A DNA stretch of 64,000 nt from Eumeta japonica (Eukaryota > Arthropoda > Insecta > Lepidoptera > Psychidae). The stretch spans positions 1 to 64,000 of the forward strand of contig BGZK01001597.1 in assembly GCA_005406025.1 (NCBI GenBank), read 5' to 3'. This document shows positions 1 to 12,200 of the stretch, piece by piece (the first letter of the stretch is position 1; every line of letters starts with the position of its first letter). The position numbers and the translations under genes are program-made. The notes below the pieces were generated by a model. That model worked only from the letters and a program-made list of their open reading frames with translations, ran no database searches and was not told where the DNA came from.

Positions 1-161
1 TAAAGTCACATTAATTATAAAATTATTCTTACCCTACCGCATTCCTAAATTTGTTTCAATCAAACCGTTTGTTTGCAGGTGAAATGCAGTATATCACAAT
101 ATTTCCCAAATGCTCCACAATTTCTTCATCTCCATGATTTCTGTCACCTCTTCATCTATTT

Positions 162-345
162 TGTATGAATCCTTCTAGAAGATCAATGCCCGACAGCACC
201 TGTAAAATTATTTTGAGTTGCCTATTTTGGGCGTTCATGTCTCTCACCATTCTTCATCTATTTTGCATAAGCCTTTATAGAACATGAATCATGAGACAGT
301 ACCTGTAAAAATTTTTCTTGTAGTTGCCTATTTTGAGCGATATTC
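162..345 (-). repeat. Tandem duplication at the 3' end of the Myb/SANT-like gene
   Basis: Two diverged copies of a unit of roughly 110 bp lie side by side. Read on the minus strand, both contain the core CAAAATAGGCAACT, then TTTTACAGGT and CTGTC, then a stretch ending CAAAATAGATGAAGA. The copy nearer the gene codes for the end of its last exon (NRQLQEKFLQVLS); the other would read NRQLKIILQVLS before a stop. The shared TTTTACAG|GT looks like a splice donor, so the unit may have been copied with its splice site. Seen directly; unit borders are approximate. Confidence 0.6.
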
Positions 346-2585
346 TCTTCTCTTAATCTATCAACTTCGAGACGTCGCTCTTCTAGATCTAGTCTTTCTG
401 CTCTATTTCTGAACTGTACGGACGCCATTTGAAATGGCGTAGGTCGTCGACGACGTCTCCTGTCTACTCGATGGGTACTTGCTGAAACGTAAAATATCAA
501 ATTATTATTATTAAATGTTATGAAACAAATTTTGAAAGGTTACAAAAGAAGTCGAGTGAATTTAAAAATTACATTATTACAATACTAGGTTTCCGTCTTC
601 AAGCACATAAAATAATTCCCTTCATTTTATATGTCGAGCAATTTTACTGTCTCAACCAAATGTGTTTTTATTTCAGTTTTGGTTCCACTGTTGGTGTTAA
701 GTCCCAGCCCTTCCGTTTTGCTCCTGGCTAGTTATTTTATTACCTCATTCATATATACTAAAATTTTTGTAAATTACATGTTTACTGGCATTTTGATGAC
801 ATATTAGTGAAACCTGCATCAAAACTATTCAGCAGTCTATATATGATGAATGATAAAATTAACAAACAGGTAGCAGACATTCTTATTTATTTTAGTGTAG
901 GTATAGATAAACTTACCACGTCCAGCTGTTCTTGGTGGCTCTGCATCTTCTTCATCTTCGGTATTTGGTCGTGTAGACAAAATACGACTAGCAGCAGGAA
1001 TTGCTGGAGCAGGGGTTCGGGACAGTTGAGATTGATTCAAAGCTTCTTGTTCGACAGGTACTATAACCTGTTCGGCGGATATTTCTACATTTAAAGGTGT
1101 AGAAATTATTTCTGGATCTCTAGAAATTATTTCTGATTCTGTACAAACAATTTCTGCTTCTGAAGAAGTTATTGCATTATCAACTGCAATCTCCTCCACA
1201 GGTACTGCTAGTGTTACCTAAATACAAAGTTAAAATTAAATTTTTCAAATTAATTGAAATTCAACTATTAAGCTAAATATATGCTTATATATTATTACTG
1301 TACTAAATGTATATATTAACAACATATATCTATAAAAGATTGGGTTAATAAAAGGAGTGTATAATTAATAATAATCATACACATTTTAAAAAATTCGAAA
1401 ATCTTATTCAACTTTTGGATAAATGCAGATGTCAAATTCAATAACATTTACAATTACTAAATGATTTTAAATACAAATTATTTTATACATGCAACTTTCA
1501 TATATTCAATGTTCCAAACCTACATTTTGAAATCCTATTTCAGGACCACGACCCATAACTGCCGACTTTCCACTATGGACAAGAGCCTCTGCTCTTGCTC
1601 TGATAATATTAACTTCCTCGATGCTCCACCACCTGTAGATGATATCTCTGTCCTAATACTTGCTGCTTTTTTTTGTTTTGTTTTTCCAGTCAACCCATAC
1701 CTAAGCAATATAAAATAAAGCACTTCAGTATGCACCATCACCAATATAAGCATGTTTGACAAAATATAATTTTCTACTGGAACTTACTTTTTCCACTTTT
1801 CCATGGTTTTTATGCATCCACAACCACTTGCATTTAAAAGTGCAGTTAGTTCATCCCATTTTTTGAAATTTGTCAGTCGCCCAAATTGTGTGTTGCAGGG
1901 CCTTGTTAAATCACCATTTCTATAAAATAAAAGTGGGTTAGAAGAGAAAATCTTAAGAAAATAATATAGAATCTGAATTCTTGTGTCTCTGCACTTTCTA
2001 ATATTACTGAATAAAAACATACCACAATACATTTTCAAAATTTAATTATCCTAATTATAACCCACTTACATCACAATTGAAATGTTTCATAAAATACATA
2101 TAAAATCAAAGTTAAAAATCAAAATTATTATTATTAAAAGTATCATAAATAATGTTTTAATGTTCACTTTGTTTATTAAATAATCACACGGAAACAAAAC
2201 CGTAGTATTCAAAGTACATAGCTCATCACTTCTATTAAATAAATGAAATGTTCAGCAAACTCTCCGAGACTTTGGTAAAATCATTCTTTGGACTTAGATG
2301 TAAAGAATTTCTATAATGCATTTGAACATCTTTGAAAACTCATTAAATAATTGTGAAATAGCTGTACTCTATATATAGTAGAGACTTATCGTAACAAGTT
2401 ATGACATGAATTTCAGTTATGAAAACTGACATTACTTATAGATCACCCTCAGTACTTAAAGATTATTAAGAAAATTATTGCTCAAATCTATCAATCCAAA
2501 ACTACTAAGTGATGTAGATTTGTCACTTACTTTTCCATATACCCAATAACAAAGTATATTGCAAGGCAGAAGTTCTATTAGCCAT
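258..2585 (-). pseudogene. Myb/SANT-like (NAIF1/zeste-type) DNA-binding protein gene, frame-broken
   Basis: I read five exons on the minus strand: 2531-2585, 1788-1919, 1524-1700, 917-1217 and about 258-481, with GT-AG signals. The start MANRTSALQY and the later pieces FGRLTNFKKWDELTALLN, GCGCIKTMEKWKK and STGGG match the N-terminal Myb/SANT-like domain of NAIF1/zeste-like insect proteins, many related to Harbinger transposon proteins. The acidic exon 4 and the charged, Arg/Glu-rich helix in exon 5 are also typical. The frame is broken. Exon 1 must shift between TLLL and GYMEK. Canonical splicing of exon 2 to exon 3 gives YGLTGKTKQ where the family has roughly VWVDWKNKTK, with the frame restored at a run of eight A. 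Exon 3 must shift after LLSIV to reach GRGPEIGFQN. A decayed gene fits best; base-calling indels are the alternative. The intact product would be about 300 residues and nuclear. Confidence 0.6.
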
Positions 2586-3201
2586 TCTGAAAAAGTTAAA
2601 CATATAATAAAATAAATGTGAGTTATATAACTCAATTCAAATCTCAATTTTAGATCTTAATACCATTCCATCGTATTTCTTTACTTCAATATACTTAAAC
2701 ATAAAATTGTGTTTTTACTTCGCATATTTTCGACGTAAAATACCATTGGTGGGTACCATTAAAACTACCATTGGTGTGTTTGTAATTAATTTGATAAATA
2801 TTTCAACAATTGTGCTTTCACGTCATATTTTTTTATGTACACGATGGGATAATATTAAAAAAATTGGTAAAACATTCACGATAAAATACAAATTTATAGA
2901 AATTTACATTATCTACTTACCTATTAATATCAATTAGATATTATTATAATATTAATATCAATTGCAAAGCACAAAACTTTACAAACTTAACAAAAGTTAA
3001 AAAATTCCGTTAGCCAAGTGTCGTATCAACATATGACTATGAACATATAGTACAGAGTGGATGTACATGTCCATAGACTAATAATCGCCAAATGAACGAA
3101 CGAATCAGCCTAGTCGCGATCTGTGTGGTCGACGCGGCGATGAATGGAGTCCCAAGCAAAATGAGGGCGTTGTGGTCGCTCACGTTCAACTCGCGATTCG
3201 A

Positions 3202-6200
3202 TTAGGTGACAACGCGATCAATCGAATCGCCAATTTCGTGTGGGTTTTGTGGTAGCCACCCTGGACTTGTGCCTGCCATTTCCTCTTGTGCGAAAACTAG
3301 AAACATTAATTATTTTCCTTATTAAATGTTGTAATATTCACAAAAAAAAACAGTAGAGATTAAAGTTGACAATAAAAATGTTAGAGTTAGATAAGTACAG
3401 TAAAATCTAAACAATCACATAAGATGGCTGGATGGTATAGAGTTGTAATAACTACCATTAAGATGACAATAATCAAGACCAACAGCTTAACATTCTCTCA
3501 ACATGAGGGTCTGTTTCACTTGAATTAGGTTTAAATAAATGTATTCTCAGGATGGAAATCAAATTACACTATATGGTAATGAAGAAAAGGACTACCTCTG
3601 TTACTTAACTTACCATTATTTAGTAATGGTTAACAATTATAAATATATTTTTAATTTTTATATGCTCACCTGTGGTATACGATTCACTCAGGGTAGGTTG
3701 TCTCTCCTCACTTGTGCCTGGCATTTCCTCTTGTATGGAAACTAGAAACATTAATTATTTACCTTACTGCATCTTGTAATATTCAGCAAAAAAAACAGTA
3801 AGAGCTTAAAATTGACAATAAAATTATATGAGTCAGGTATATGCAGTAAAATCTAAACAATCATATAAGACGGTTAGTTGGTATAGAGCTGTAACAAATA
3901 TCTTTAAAATGGGAACAATCAAGAGAAGCGGTTTAACTTGTCTTCTAGAACATGAGGGTCTATTTAATTTGAATTAAGTTTTCTAAATAAATGAATTCCT
4001 AGAGTAGAAATCAAATCACATTGATAATAAGAACTAACCACTGCTTAATAATGGTTGACATTAATAAACACAGAGTTATATAGGTACTAACCTGTGGCAT
4101 ATGCTTTGATTGGAATAGGGTATCTCTCCTGAATTGTGCCTGGCATGTCCCTTGTACGAAAACTAGAAACATTAATTGTTTTCTTATTAAATCTTGTAAT
4201 ATTCACCAAAAAAAACAATAAAAGCTTAAAGTTGACAATAAAAGTGTTGGAGTTAGATATGTACCATAAAATCTGAACAATCATATAATTGGTTGGTATA
4301 GAGCTATAACAACTACCATTAAGATGACAAAAATCAGAATTGATGGCTTAACATGTTTTATAGATCATGGGGTCAGTTTAATTTGAATTAGGCTTTAAAT
4401 AAATGCATTCTCATGGTAGAAATCGAACCACATTTTCCGATAATGAAAATAAAGACTACCACTCATACCTACCCTACCACTTGTTAGTGATGGTTAACAA
4501 TTGTGCAGATTAAAATTAAATTTGGCCAACTCCACCAAACCAAAAAAGTTAAATATTGATTTTGCAAGCTAATAAAAATCTTTAAAGTAGCAATATTCAA
4601 AATCAGCCTACTCCATCGTTTCATGAAAAACAGGCACAAATTTAAACATATGTTTCAAAACTACTTATCCCCATATATTTGTCTTAATCAAGACATTAAT
4701 AGACAAATCCACTTCAGCCAATCAGAACTCTCGATTCTGTTATCATGGCTGATATTTAGTATTAGTACTGTGAGGTTAATGTTTCGTTGCTCCACCATAC
4801 AAATCCAAAGAATTGAATATTGATTCAGAGGATTGACAGATATCGAACACCTAACCAAGTGCTAATTTTACTTTTATAATTATCTTAGTCCGCTAATCAT
4901 TAAAATAATAATTTCTACGTATATTTCATGCTAACTAGGCACATCCTCAGAAAATTGCAGGCAATCACATGCACCAGGGTGTAAGGAGTGTTAAAATAAC
5001 TGACACAACCTCGTTAAGTGAACCGCTGTCAAGCAATGTCAACCATTGCATGACAGCAATTGGATAGAGATTTATAGTGGAGAGGCAGATTCGAGGGTCA
5101 GCGGTGGGTTGCATGCTGCATGTTGTAGGCAAGCGCCTATTATGGATTTCCGCGAATTAACGCCTCACACAATACAATGTTTATAAGGAGTTTTAAATCG
5201 CCATCGCATAACTAGTAGGATGACTGAAGAACACTGTGATGGTGACAGAAAAAAGGTTTTACATACTTCAAAATGAGAAGCTGTGGAGAAATTCATCTAA
5301 ACGATTAAACCTTAAAACGAGTTAAAAAAAAGTATGTATATATTTTCATCCTAAACTTTCTATTACTTAATTATACCTAATGTATAAAGATCAATGCAAA
5401 CTAGAATATGAAGTTAAACTGAGTTTTTTCAGACTGATATTTAACACTAGGTTTAATATTAGTTTCGAAAGTCAGAAAAAAAATGTCTGCTCCATGTGTC
5501 TTCAATTATGAGAAAGGTCTTAAAGTAGAAACATTCACTTCTGCAAAACGCATTTTTTTGATACAATTACACATGTATACATTAAGAGCTAAAGAATTTT
5601 TCAACTACTACAGGAAGAGACTCCCAATTTGCTTGTAATATAATTTGATTGTTTAAAAAATGCACCACTCCAAATTTACCAAACAATTAGTATATTATGT
5701 TGACAAATCTACTTGTATAATTTTTCATCATCACAGGTTCCTCCCATAATAAATTATCGAAGAACAATGTAAAATCATTATATGTGAACATAAGATCAGT
5801 CAAGAAAAGGATCAAACAAAATATATCTAAGCCGTATTCTATTGCCTAAATCAGATTAATACAGAAGGTATTGTAAATAATTGGAAGACAAACTGTAAAG
5901 AAATGTCGCAATTAACTCAGTATTCATTTCCATTTAAGTAAATGCAAAGGTTTCTTTGAAAAATGCAGCTGACCAAACATCGAACCAAATTCAAATGAGA
6001 ACTTTTTGATGTTTGTTTTATGTTTTCATTTTTCAGGTTTTCATTTTCAGTTTTATGTTGCAATGAGTATTAATAGAGGCATAATAATTAGTAATTTCAT
6101 TTAATTACCTATACAATAAAATAATACTTAATTTTATTTATAAATATGACCCTGTGCTATTCAAGCTCCTTACTCAAATCAAAAGTACCTAATCCCAACA

Positions 6201-8653
6201 GTATTTAATTCTAAAGTAGTTAAATCCCACGTGTATAAATCAAAATATGCTACCTCCAAATATTTTATCAATTTTGTGTTCTTTCCATTACATTTTTTTA
6301 TCCAAAAGAAAGTTTTAAAGTTTTCTAAAAGATATGATGAAACTTTCTTCAATCCAATGTTGTATAGCAATAGCTTATAATAAATCCTACAATCTTTTTA
6401 CTCCCTTATTTGAAAAGTAATTTTGGTGGAGATGGCATAGTTTGATTTTAATCCACACAATAAATACGTTTCCATTTTTCATGTGATTACCTGTAGTATA
6501 CGACTCGCTGAGGGTAGGTTGTCTTTCCTGACTTGTGCTTGGTATTTCCTCTTGTATGGAAACTAGAAACAATATTTTCACACATAAACTTAATGTTAAA
6601 ACAATAAAATTGAAAGGTAGTTATACTTTATAGAAAATGTCATGAATATGATTCAATAAACATGCTCACACCAATGTTTGTTACTTTTAGTGAATTTAAA
6701 AATGAAACTTTACAATTATGGTGCCAAAATACCAATTCATTTTATCACTCGAACTGGGATCGACTCAGACATATTAAAAGAAATAAATGACAAAAATATT
6801 CAATTATTTACCATCTATTAATTAATAGATATGTGTGAGATTTCAGAGCTAATACTATGGAAACTATGAAGGATGTTAGAAAGATGAAAATGTTTATTAT
6901 TTACCTGTAGTATACGACTGGCTGAGGGTAGGTTGTCTTTCCTGACTTGTGCTTGGTATTTCCTCTTGTATGGAAACTAGAAACAATATTTTGACACATA
7001 AACTTAATGTTAAAACGATAAAATTGAAAAGTAGTTATACTTTATAGAAAATGTCATGAATATGATTAAATAAACATGCTCACACCAATGTTTGTTACTT
7101 TTAGTGAATTTAAAATGAATCTTTACAATTAAGGTGCCAAAATACCAATTCATTTTTATCACTCTGGAACTGGGATCGACTCAGACATATTAAAAGAAAT
7201 AAATGACAAAATATTCAATTATTTACCATCTATTAATCAATAGATATGTGTGAGATTTCAGAGCTAATACTATGGAAACTATGAAGGATGTTAGAAAGAT
7301 GAAAATGTTTATTATATAACAATAATTACCATTTCTAGAAAATAAATGCTGAGGAAAATCGAGCAGCTGCACATCAGTAAGAGGAGGTCTAGATAAATTT
7401 ATTTTGGAACTGCATGTTTCTTAAGTCTGTTTCCTTTTATTAAAATCTTCCTTTGAAAATGGTTGCCACATACAAAACGTATTTTATTAAGCTTCTCAAT
7501 TGGTAAGTACACTAATTCTTCATTGCCAACAACCTTTAGCCACTGTTTACAGCTGAAAGTATAATAAAATTGAATGAGGTAATTTATGTTTTAAGGTTAA
7601 TTAACTAGTTCATTGATTTAATTACAGTGGAGACTCAATTATCTAGACATCAATTATAATTTAATAATTATATGGATTGCCACCTGAAAAAACTTTGTAG
7701 TCTAATTTGTATATGCACCGATATGTACAACTGGCACTATCTGTCCGGCCCTGTGCAAGCACTGCCCAGTATTTTATTGTTGTTTTAATTAGGCCAGCAC
7801 TCACTAAGCGAGTTACTAAACTTTACACCGCTGTATCGTGTCATGTCTGTACTTAAACATATCAAAGCGTAAGGGAATGGTATTCTAGCTTAAAGATTAA
7901 ATAAATATTATTACTTCATTAAAAAATGAGACACCAATCATAAGTTATCTGGTATAGGTGATATAGATTTGGTATAGTTAGGTATAAATGATTTCATAAT
8001 AAGTGATATTGTAGTATGTACCCTACATTGGGTATTGAATATCCAGAATCGTGATTTAAAATCAGCAGCAGGAAAATTATATTTATTTGATCAATTCTTC
8101 AAATTATCGGTTCATGAATTTTATATATACTAAATATCACACATTAAATATTTCATATTCAGATATTTATTACTATTAAGGCTTTTGTATGAGAGTAGAA
8201 GCCTTGATCAAAATCATCTGCAATTTGGTTATCCAAATGCCTTACGCTAACAATTAAACCAGTTAATTTAATCTCCACTGTACATATACATATATATCAT
8301 ACAATTCAATTATTATTTTGTGTATCAACTATTTAGATATTATAATTAGTGTATTAGATACTGTTCAAAAATGACAATAAGGCCTATTTCACAAATGGAT
8401 AGTAGTTACCTCAAATATCATATTGTTTCTCGAAGCTCAAGTCCTTATTACCATGCCTTAATAAGCAAATTCTTTAGGTAGATATTAAAGAGTCCAAGAC
8501 GAAAACACATAGATAGATAGGATTGCATAATGTAGGTACTTACATGTTTTCATCTAACGGAAATCTTGCGAAAATAATGGTTTTCCGGTGATAGTGACCT
8601 CTTAAATGGCATATTTCACAAATTCGATGAGATCGATGCGGTTTGTTGATCAT
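3202..8653 (-). CDS. THAP-domain zinc-finger protein with a repeated 72-nt exon
   Basis: Exon 1 (8544-8653) starts at the ATG at 8653 and exon 2 is 7330-7552. Joined, they give a C2CH THAP DNA-binding domain: C-x2-C near residue 12 (CEIC), FARFPLDEN, an invariant-type W in KQWLKV, C-x2-H in VCGNHF, and the closing AVP motif (HAVPK). A stop at 7399-7401 follows AVPK directly, so unshifted translation gives an 87-residue protein that is little more than the finger. One extra A before it would open NLSRPPLTDVQLLDFPQ up to a donor at 7329. Beyond lie five 72-nt-type exons in matching phase: 6905-6976, 6491-6562, 4092-4162 (71 nt, frame broken), 3670-3741, and a terminal version at 3202-3296 that reads to a TAA. 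THAP proteins bind DNA, and many derive from P-element-like transposases. The finger is certain in kind; the mature transcript is inferred. Confidence 0.65.
3270..4505 (-). repeat. Triple tandem duplication carrying exon copies of the THAP gene
   Basis: Three units of about 415-420 bp follow each other at about 3270-3669, 3670-4091 and 4092-4505. Each begins with the conserved exon (variants of VSIQEEMPGTSEERQPTLSE) and continues with a shared intron, recognisable by CTAGAAACATTAATT, an A-run, AGTAAAATCTAAACAATCA and CATGAGGGTC. The copies differ by many substitutions and small indels, so they are old. The third copy has lost one base in its exon. Confidence 0.85.
4506..6490. other. Intronic stretch between exon arrays, no gene seen
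   Basis: AT-rich DNA with no convincing coding stretch. A slightly more GC-rich patch at about 5000-5175 stands out by composition but gives no open frame or match that I recognise. Confidence 0.6.
6491..7317 (-). repeat. Recent tandem duplication of a 414-bp exon-plus-intron unit
   Basis: Units 6491-6904 and 6905-7317 are nearly identical along their whole length, differing by a few substitutions and one-base indels. Each holds one 72-nt exon (6491-6562 and 6905-6976) with its acceptor (TTTCTAG) and donor, plus the intron. The two peptides differ at one residue (TLSESY against TLSQSY). This pair is much younger than the triplet at 3270-4505. Confidence 0.92.
7553..8543. other. First intron of the THAP gene, nothing recognised
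   Basis: AT-rich intron between the two halves of the THAP domain. No repeat end, RNA gene or open frame stands out. Confidence 0.6.
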
Positions 8654-9252
8654 TTTAGGCTTCTAATATAAATAACGAGTGCTATAAATCTTTAAACACC
8701 AAATGGAAAAGTAAGTGCTCAACTCAATATTTACGCTCGTAAATTATGATGAATGATAAATCTCTAAAGCATAAAATTGATAAAGCAGCGAGATATTCCA
8801 CCTAATGCAACGCAACACGAAAATAAACGACAAAACGGTTTAAAAATATGAAGATGTCGATATTAGGTCGAAATAGATCGATAAAAATTTAATTGGGTTA
8901 CCATTATAGACTTTTTTTTTGCACTTAAAAAAAAATGAAAACAATTTCAGTAATAATTACAGCAATAAATGTGACTGATTTTAATAAATACATAACAAAA
9001 TATAAAACACACTTTTATAATTATGAAATATACAGTATAAAATATATACTATTAGTAAAAATATAATTATACCATCCCTGAAAATGGTTTTTTTTTTAAA
9101 TTGAGCAACACTATTTGTAATTTTGTCAATGTTGGTACTATATTCGAAACGATCCATAGAAATAATTTTTGTATGAGAGTTCCGACTCTTATTTATATGC
9201 TCAGTGGTGGGATTGCAAAAGTACTAAGATATAGCTACTTGTAACTAATTCA
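8654..9252. promoter_or_regulatory. Divergent intergenic region between the THAP gene and POLR3H
   Basis: The start codons of the minus-strand THAP gene (8653) and the plus-strand POLR3H gene (9253) are 599 bp apart and point away from each other, so both promoters probably lie here. The sequence is AT-rich with long A and T runs. I see no clear TATA box or initiator that would fix the transcription starts, so this is inferred from position only. Confidence 0.45.
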
Positions 9253-12200
9253 ATGTTCGTTTTAGCTGAAATGAAAGATATTGTTCGAATAACACCTGAA
9301 CTTTTTCATCAAGGCTTAACAGAATCTATAACAGCTTTATTAAATAGAAAATTAGCTAATAAAGTTAGCGTGTGATTTTTATTTGTATATTGCTAATTTT
9401 ATGCTAAATCTAGGTATCTTAATATTATTTCATACTTTCAGGTTGTATTAAATGTCGGTCTATGTATCGCTTTATTTGACATTACACACATTGGCCATTC
9501 TTATTTATTTCCCGGTGACGGGGCATCACACACTGAAGTGAAATTTAGATACATCGTTTTTAGACCAGTAATTGATGAAATAATTATTGGAAAAATTAGA
9601 AGCTGTAGCAGGGATGGTGTTCATGGTAATCATAGTTTATGTATTTTATTTTTTAATGAAGTTTTGGTGAAGTAAAAGCAGGATAGGTTTTGTACATCAA
9701 TACATTTAGAAAGCAAATATGTGTCACATTATTATTTTGCAAATTGTCTTTATTTTTTACAGATGTAACTTTGAAATTTATTACTGTATGTTTCCACTAT
9801 AATTGTGCTCATTTTTTGTTATTCTGTCGGGTTAATCTTAAGTCCTACATGTATATTCACCATTGTATGTTTCTTGTACATCTGTTTGTTGGTTAAATAT
9901 AAACTTATGAAACTATGTCAACTGAATGCAAATGTTGCTCTTGCTCCACTGCACAAAAACGTCATATTATAGACATCATGTGTCAGAAGCCGGAGTATAT
10001 TGAGCTATGTACATGTGTAAAATTGTATTACGTTAATATTAACTTATTATTATTTATTTCATAATTACATATATCATAATCAAGTATCCAATATTTTTTT
10101 TGTATATGGCTTGGGAAAATATTGTTTTCATTAAGTACTGTATATAGGGTATGCAGTCAAAGTGATATTCATTATCATCACCTTGTGTCATATTCTTTTG
10201 CAGCTACAAAAAACTTATAATTCATATAACAAGTATATTCATTATCAATGATATCAGGCATAGTGTTGTATTAATGATAGGTGCTTGAAATTGTAGTTTG
10301 TGGAAAAACCAAAAAGACTATAAGTACATGTGACAAGCAGTGGACCTAAATGGACTGTTTAAAAGAGAGTAGAAAGTTTGTACTCAAATAAATGGTAACA
10401 ATCCAGTTTGTGATTCTTGACCTCTCTATATAAACATACTTCAAATAATTTTGCTAAGTGTAATTCCAACTCATTAGTATCAGACAAGACCACACAACAT
10501 TCATCTCAAATTTTATGCTGTGTATATCTTCTCCATACAAGTATTTATCAGTAATTAAAATCTTTTCAAGAAATCATATTAAGTATTAATTTAAAATATT
10601 TACAACCCATGAATTACAATTATAGTAAATTATTATTCATTAAAACAAACAAATTGTGTCAATCAATGCCTTCTATTATCATAGCTTCTTTCACTTTGGC
10701 AATGAACGAAATATATATATATATATATATATAAAGTAACTTGCTCAAGGCTACATATATATTCATGTGGACATATATAATTCCTCATTTTTAGGGCTTC
10801 AAGCCAAAATGGCAAAAACATGACCCTTATAGTTTCGTCATATTTCAACTGTCCATCCATTTTACTAAAAAACTACAAGATGTATTTTAATGAAATTTAT
10901 AGTGTCTTGTATAAGCCGCTACTTAGTTTTATAGTTAAATAACAAAAACAAATATTTCTATGAGGGACACTCCGTATATGTAACAGAAGCTGAAATATTT
11001 TTTTTTTCAACAAGCGTCAATGTGTGGCTCATGTTTCAACAGTTCATTAAAAATAATTTAAGATTTCTAAACAGTTCTTTTGATTAACTGAATATTTTCA
11101 GAAATAATCACTTCTTAAGCAGCATAAATTATGTCCCCCCCTTTATTTTTTATTTGTATGTACAAAAAATATGAAAAATTACAAAGGTAACAACTTAATA
11201 AATACTTCAAACTAAAATTATTTTGAATATGATCGGATATGCCATTTTTGAGTTATTGCCCAAAAACTTTGCTTATCAACAAAAGGACATAAATGCCATG
11301 AAAATATGCTCTTGCTGGTCAGTGGCGGCGCTACACCACTCGTGGACGTCGGCGACATTAGGTTTGCGAGGCCTCTTTTTAATAACTTGTAGGCAAAACT
11401 TTTTGCGAGGCGTCTTTTTAATAACAAACTTTTTTGTTTGCGAGGCCCCTTCAGGCGCGAGGCCGTCGGCGGTCGCCGACGTCGCCGACGCCTAGCGCCG
11501 CCACTGTTGCTGGTGCTTTTTAGTTTTCACTGTTTTAAAAGTAATAGTCGACATACCTATTTATTATGTGCTGACTAAAGTACTTATCTTATTATATGCG
11601 AGAAACACTTTTTTCATCTGTAGTCATAGATGTATAAAAAAGAGAAGATACATATTTGTGTATTATTTCGACGGCAAAATAGACTCAGTGTACATTTTCC
11701 TCTGTCTTACATTTTACGATACCATAATGTAGGGTCAAAGATAAAGAAGGTAAGGAACATTGTTTAATATCTGCCATGTAAATTAAAATGTCTTAAGATA
11801 AGGTTCATTTTTAAATGGAAAGAGGACAAATGATAATAATTTTGTTATTGGAAGACTATATAGGTCCTATTTTTTTACAATTTACACGTGCTGGTCTATA
11901 ACAAGACATCAGTGGAGTGGTTTGATATTATATTAAATCTTTATTATTGATTTTTGGTTGAATGTATGAAAAGAATCAGTTATTTTTCTTCATAATAAAT
12001 CTTAATGTAGTAATTGTCTAAGATTAAAATGAATATTTATGTTCATAATTTTGGTGGAAATACACATGAAACAACAGGATAATTTCTAGTGTATAGAGTG
12101 TAGTAATATAAAGCTTTCCTATTATTTATATCATAAACTAAAATGACAATTAATTAAATGTTAACAAAATTTTTTGAACATAATACTTAATTTGCTAAAA

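Noticed and set aside
655..741. Plus-strand exon-like piece FGSTVGVKSQPFRFAPG after an acceptor-like TTTATTTCAG
   Set aside because: No second exon or donor could be linked to it, no family recognised, and it lies within an intron of the minus-strand gene. Chance is likely.
3100..3202. Continuation of the last THAP-array exon in another frame (IESRVERERPQRPHFAW)
   Set aside because: It needs a frameshift just before the TAA at 3202-3204. Plausible, but I could not recognise the peptide or find a splice site to support it.
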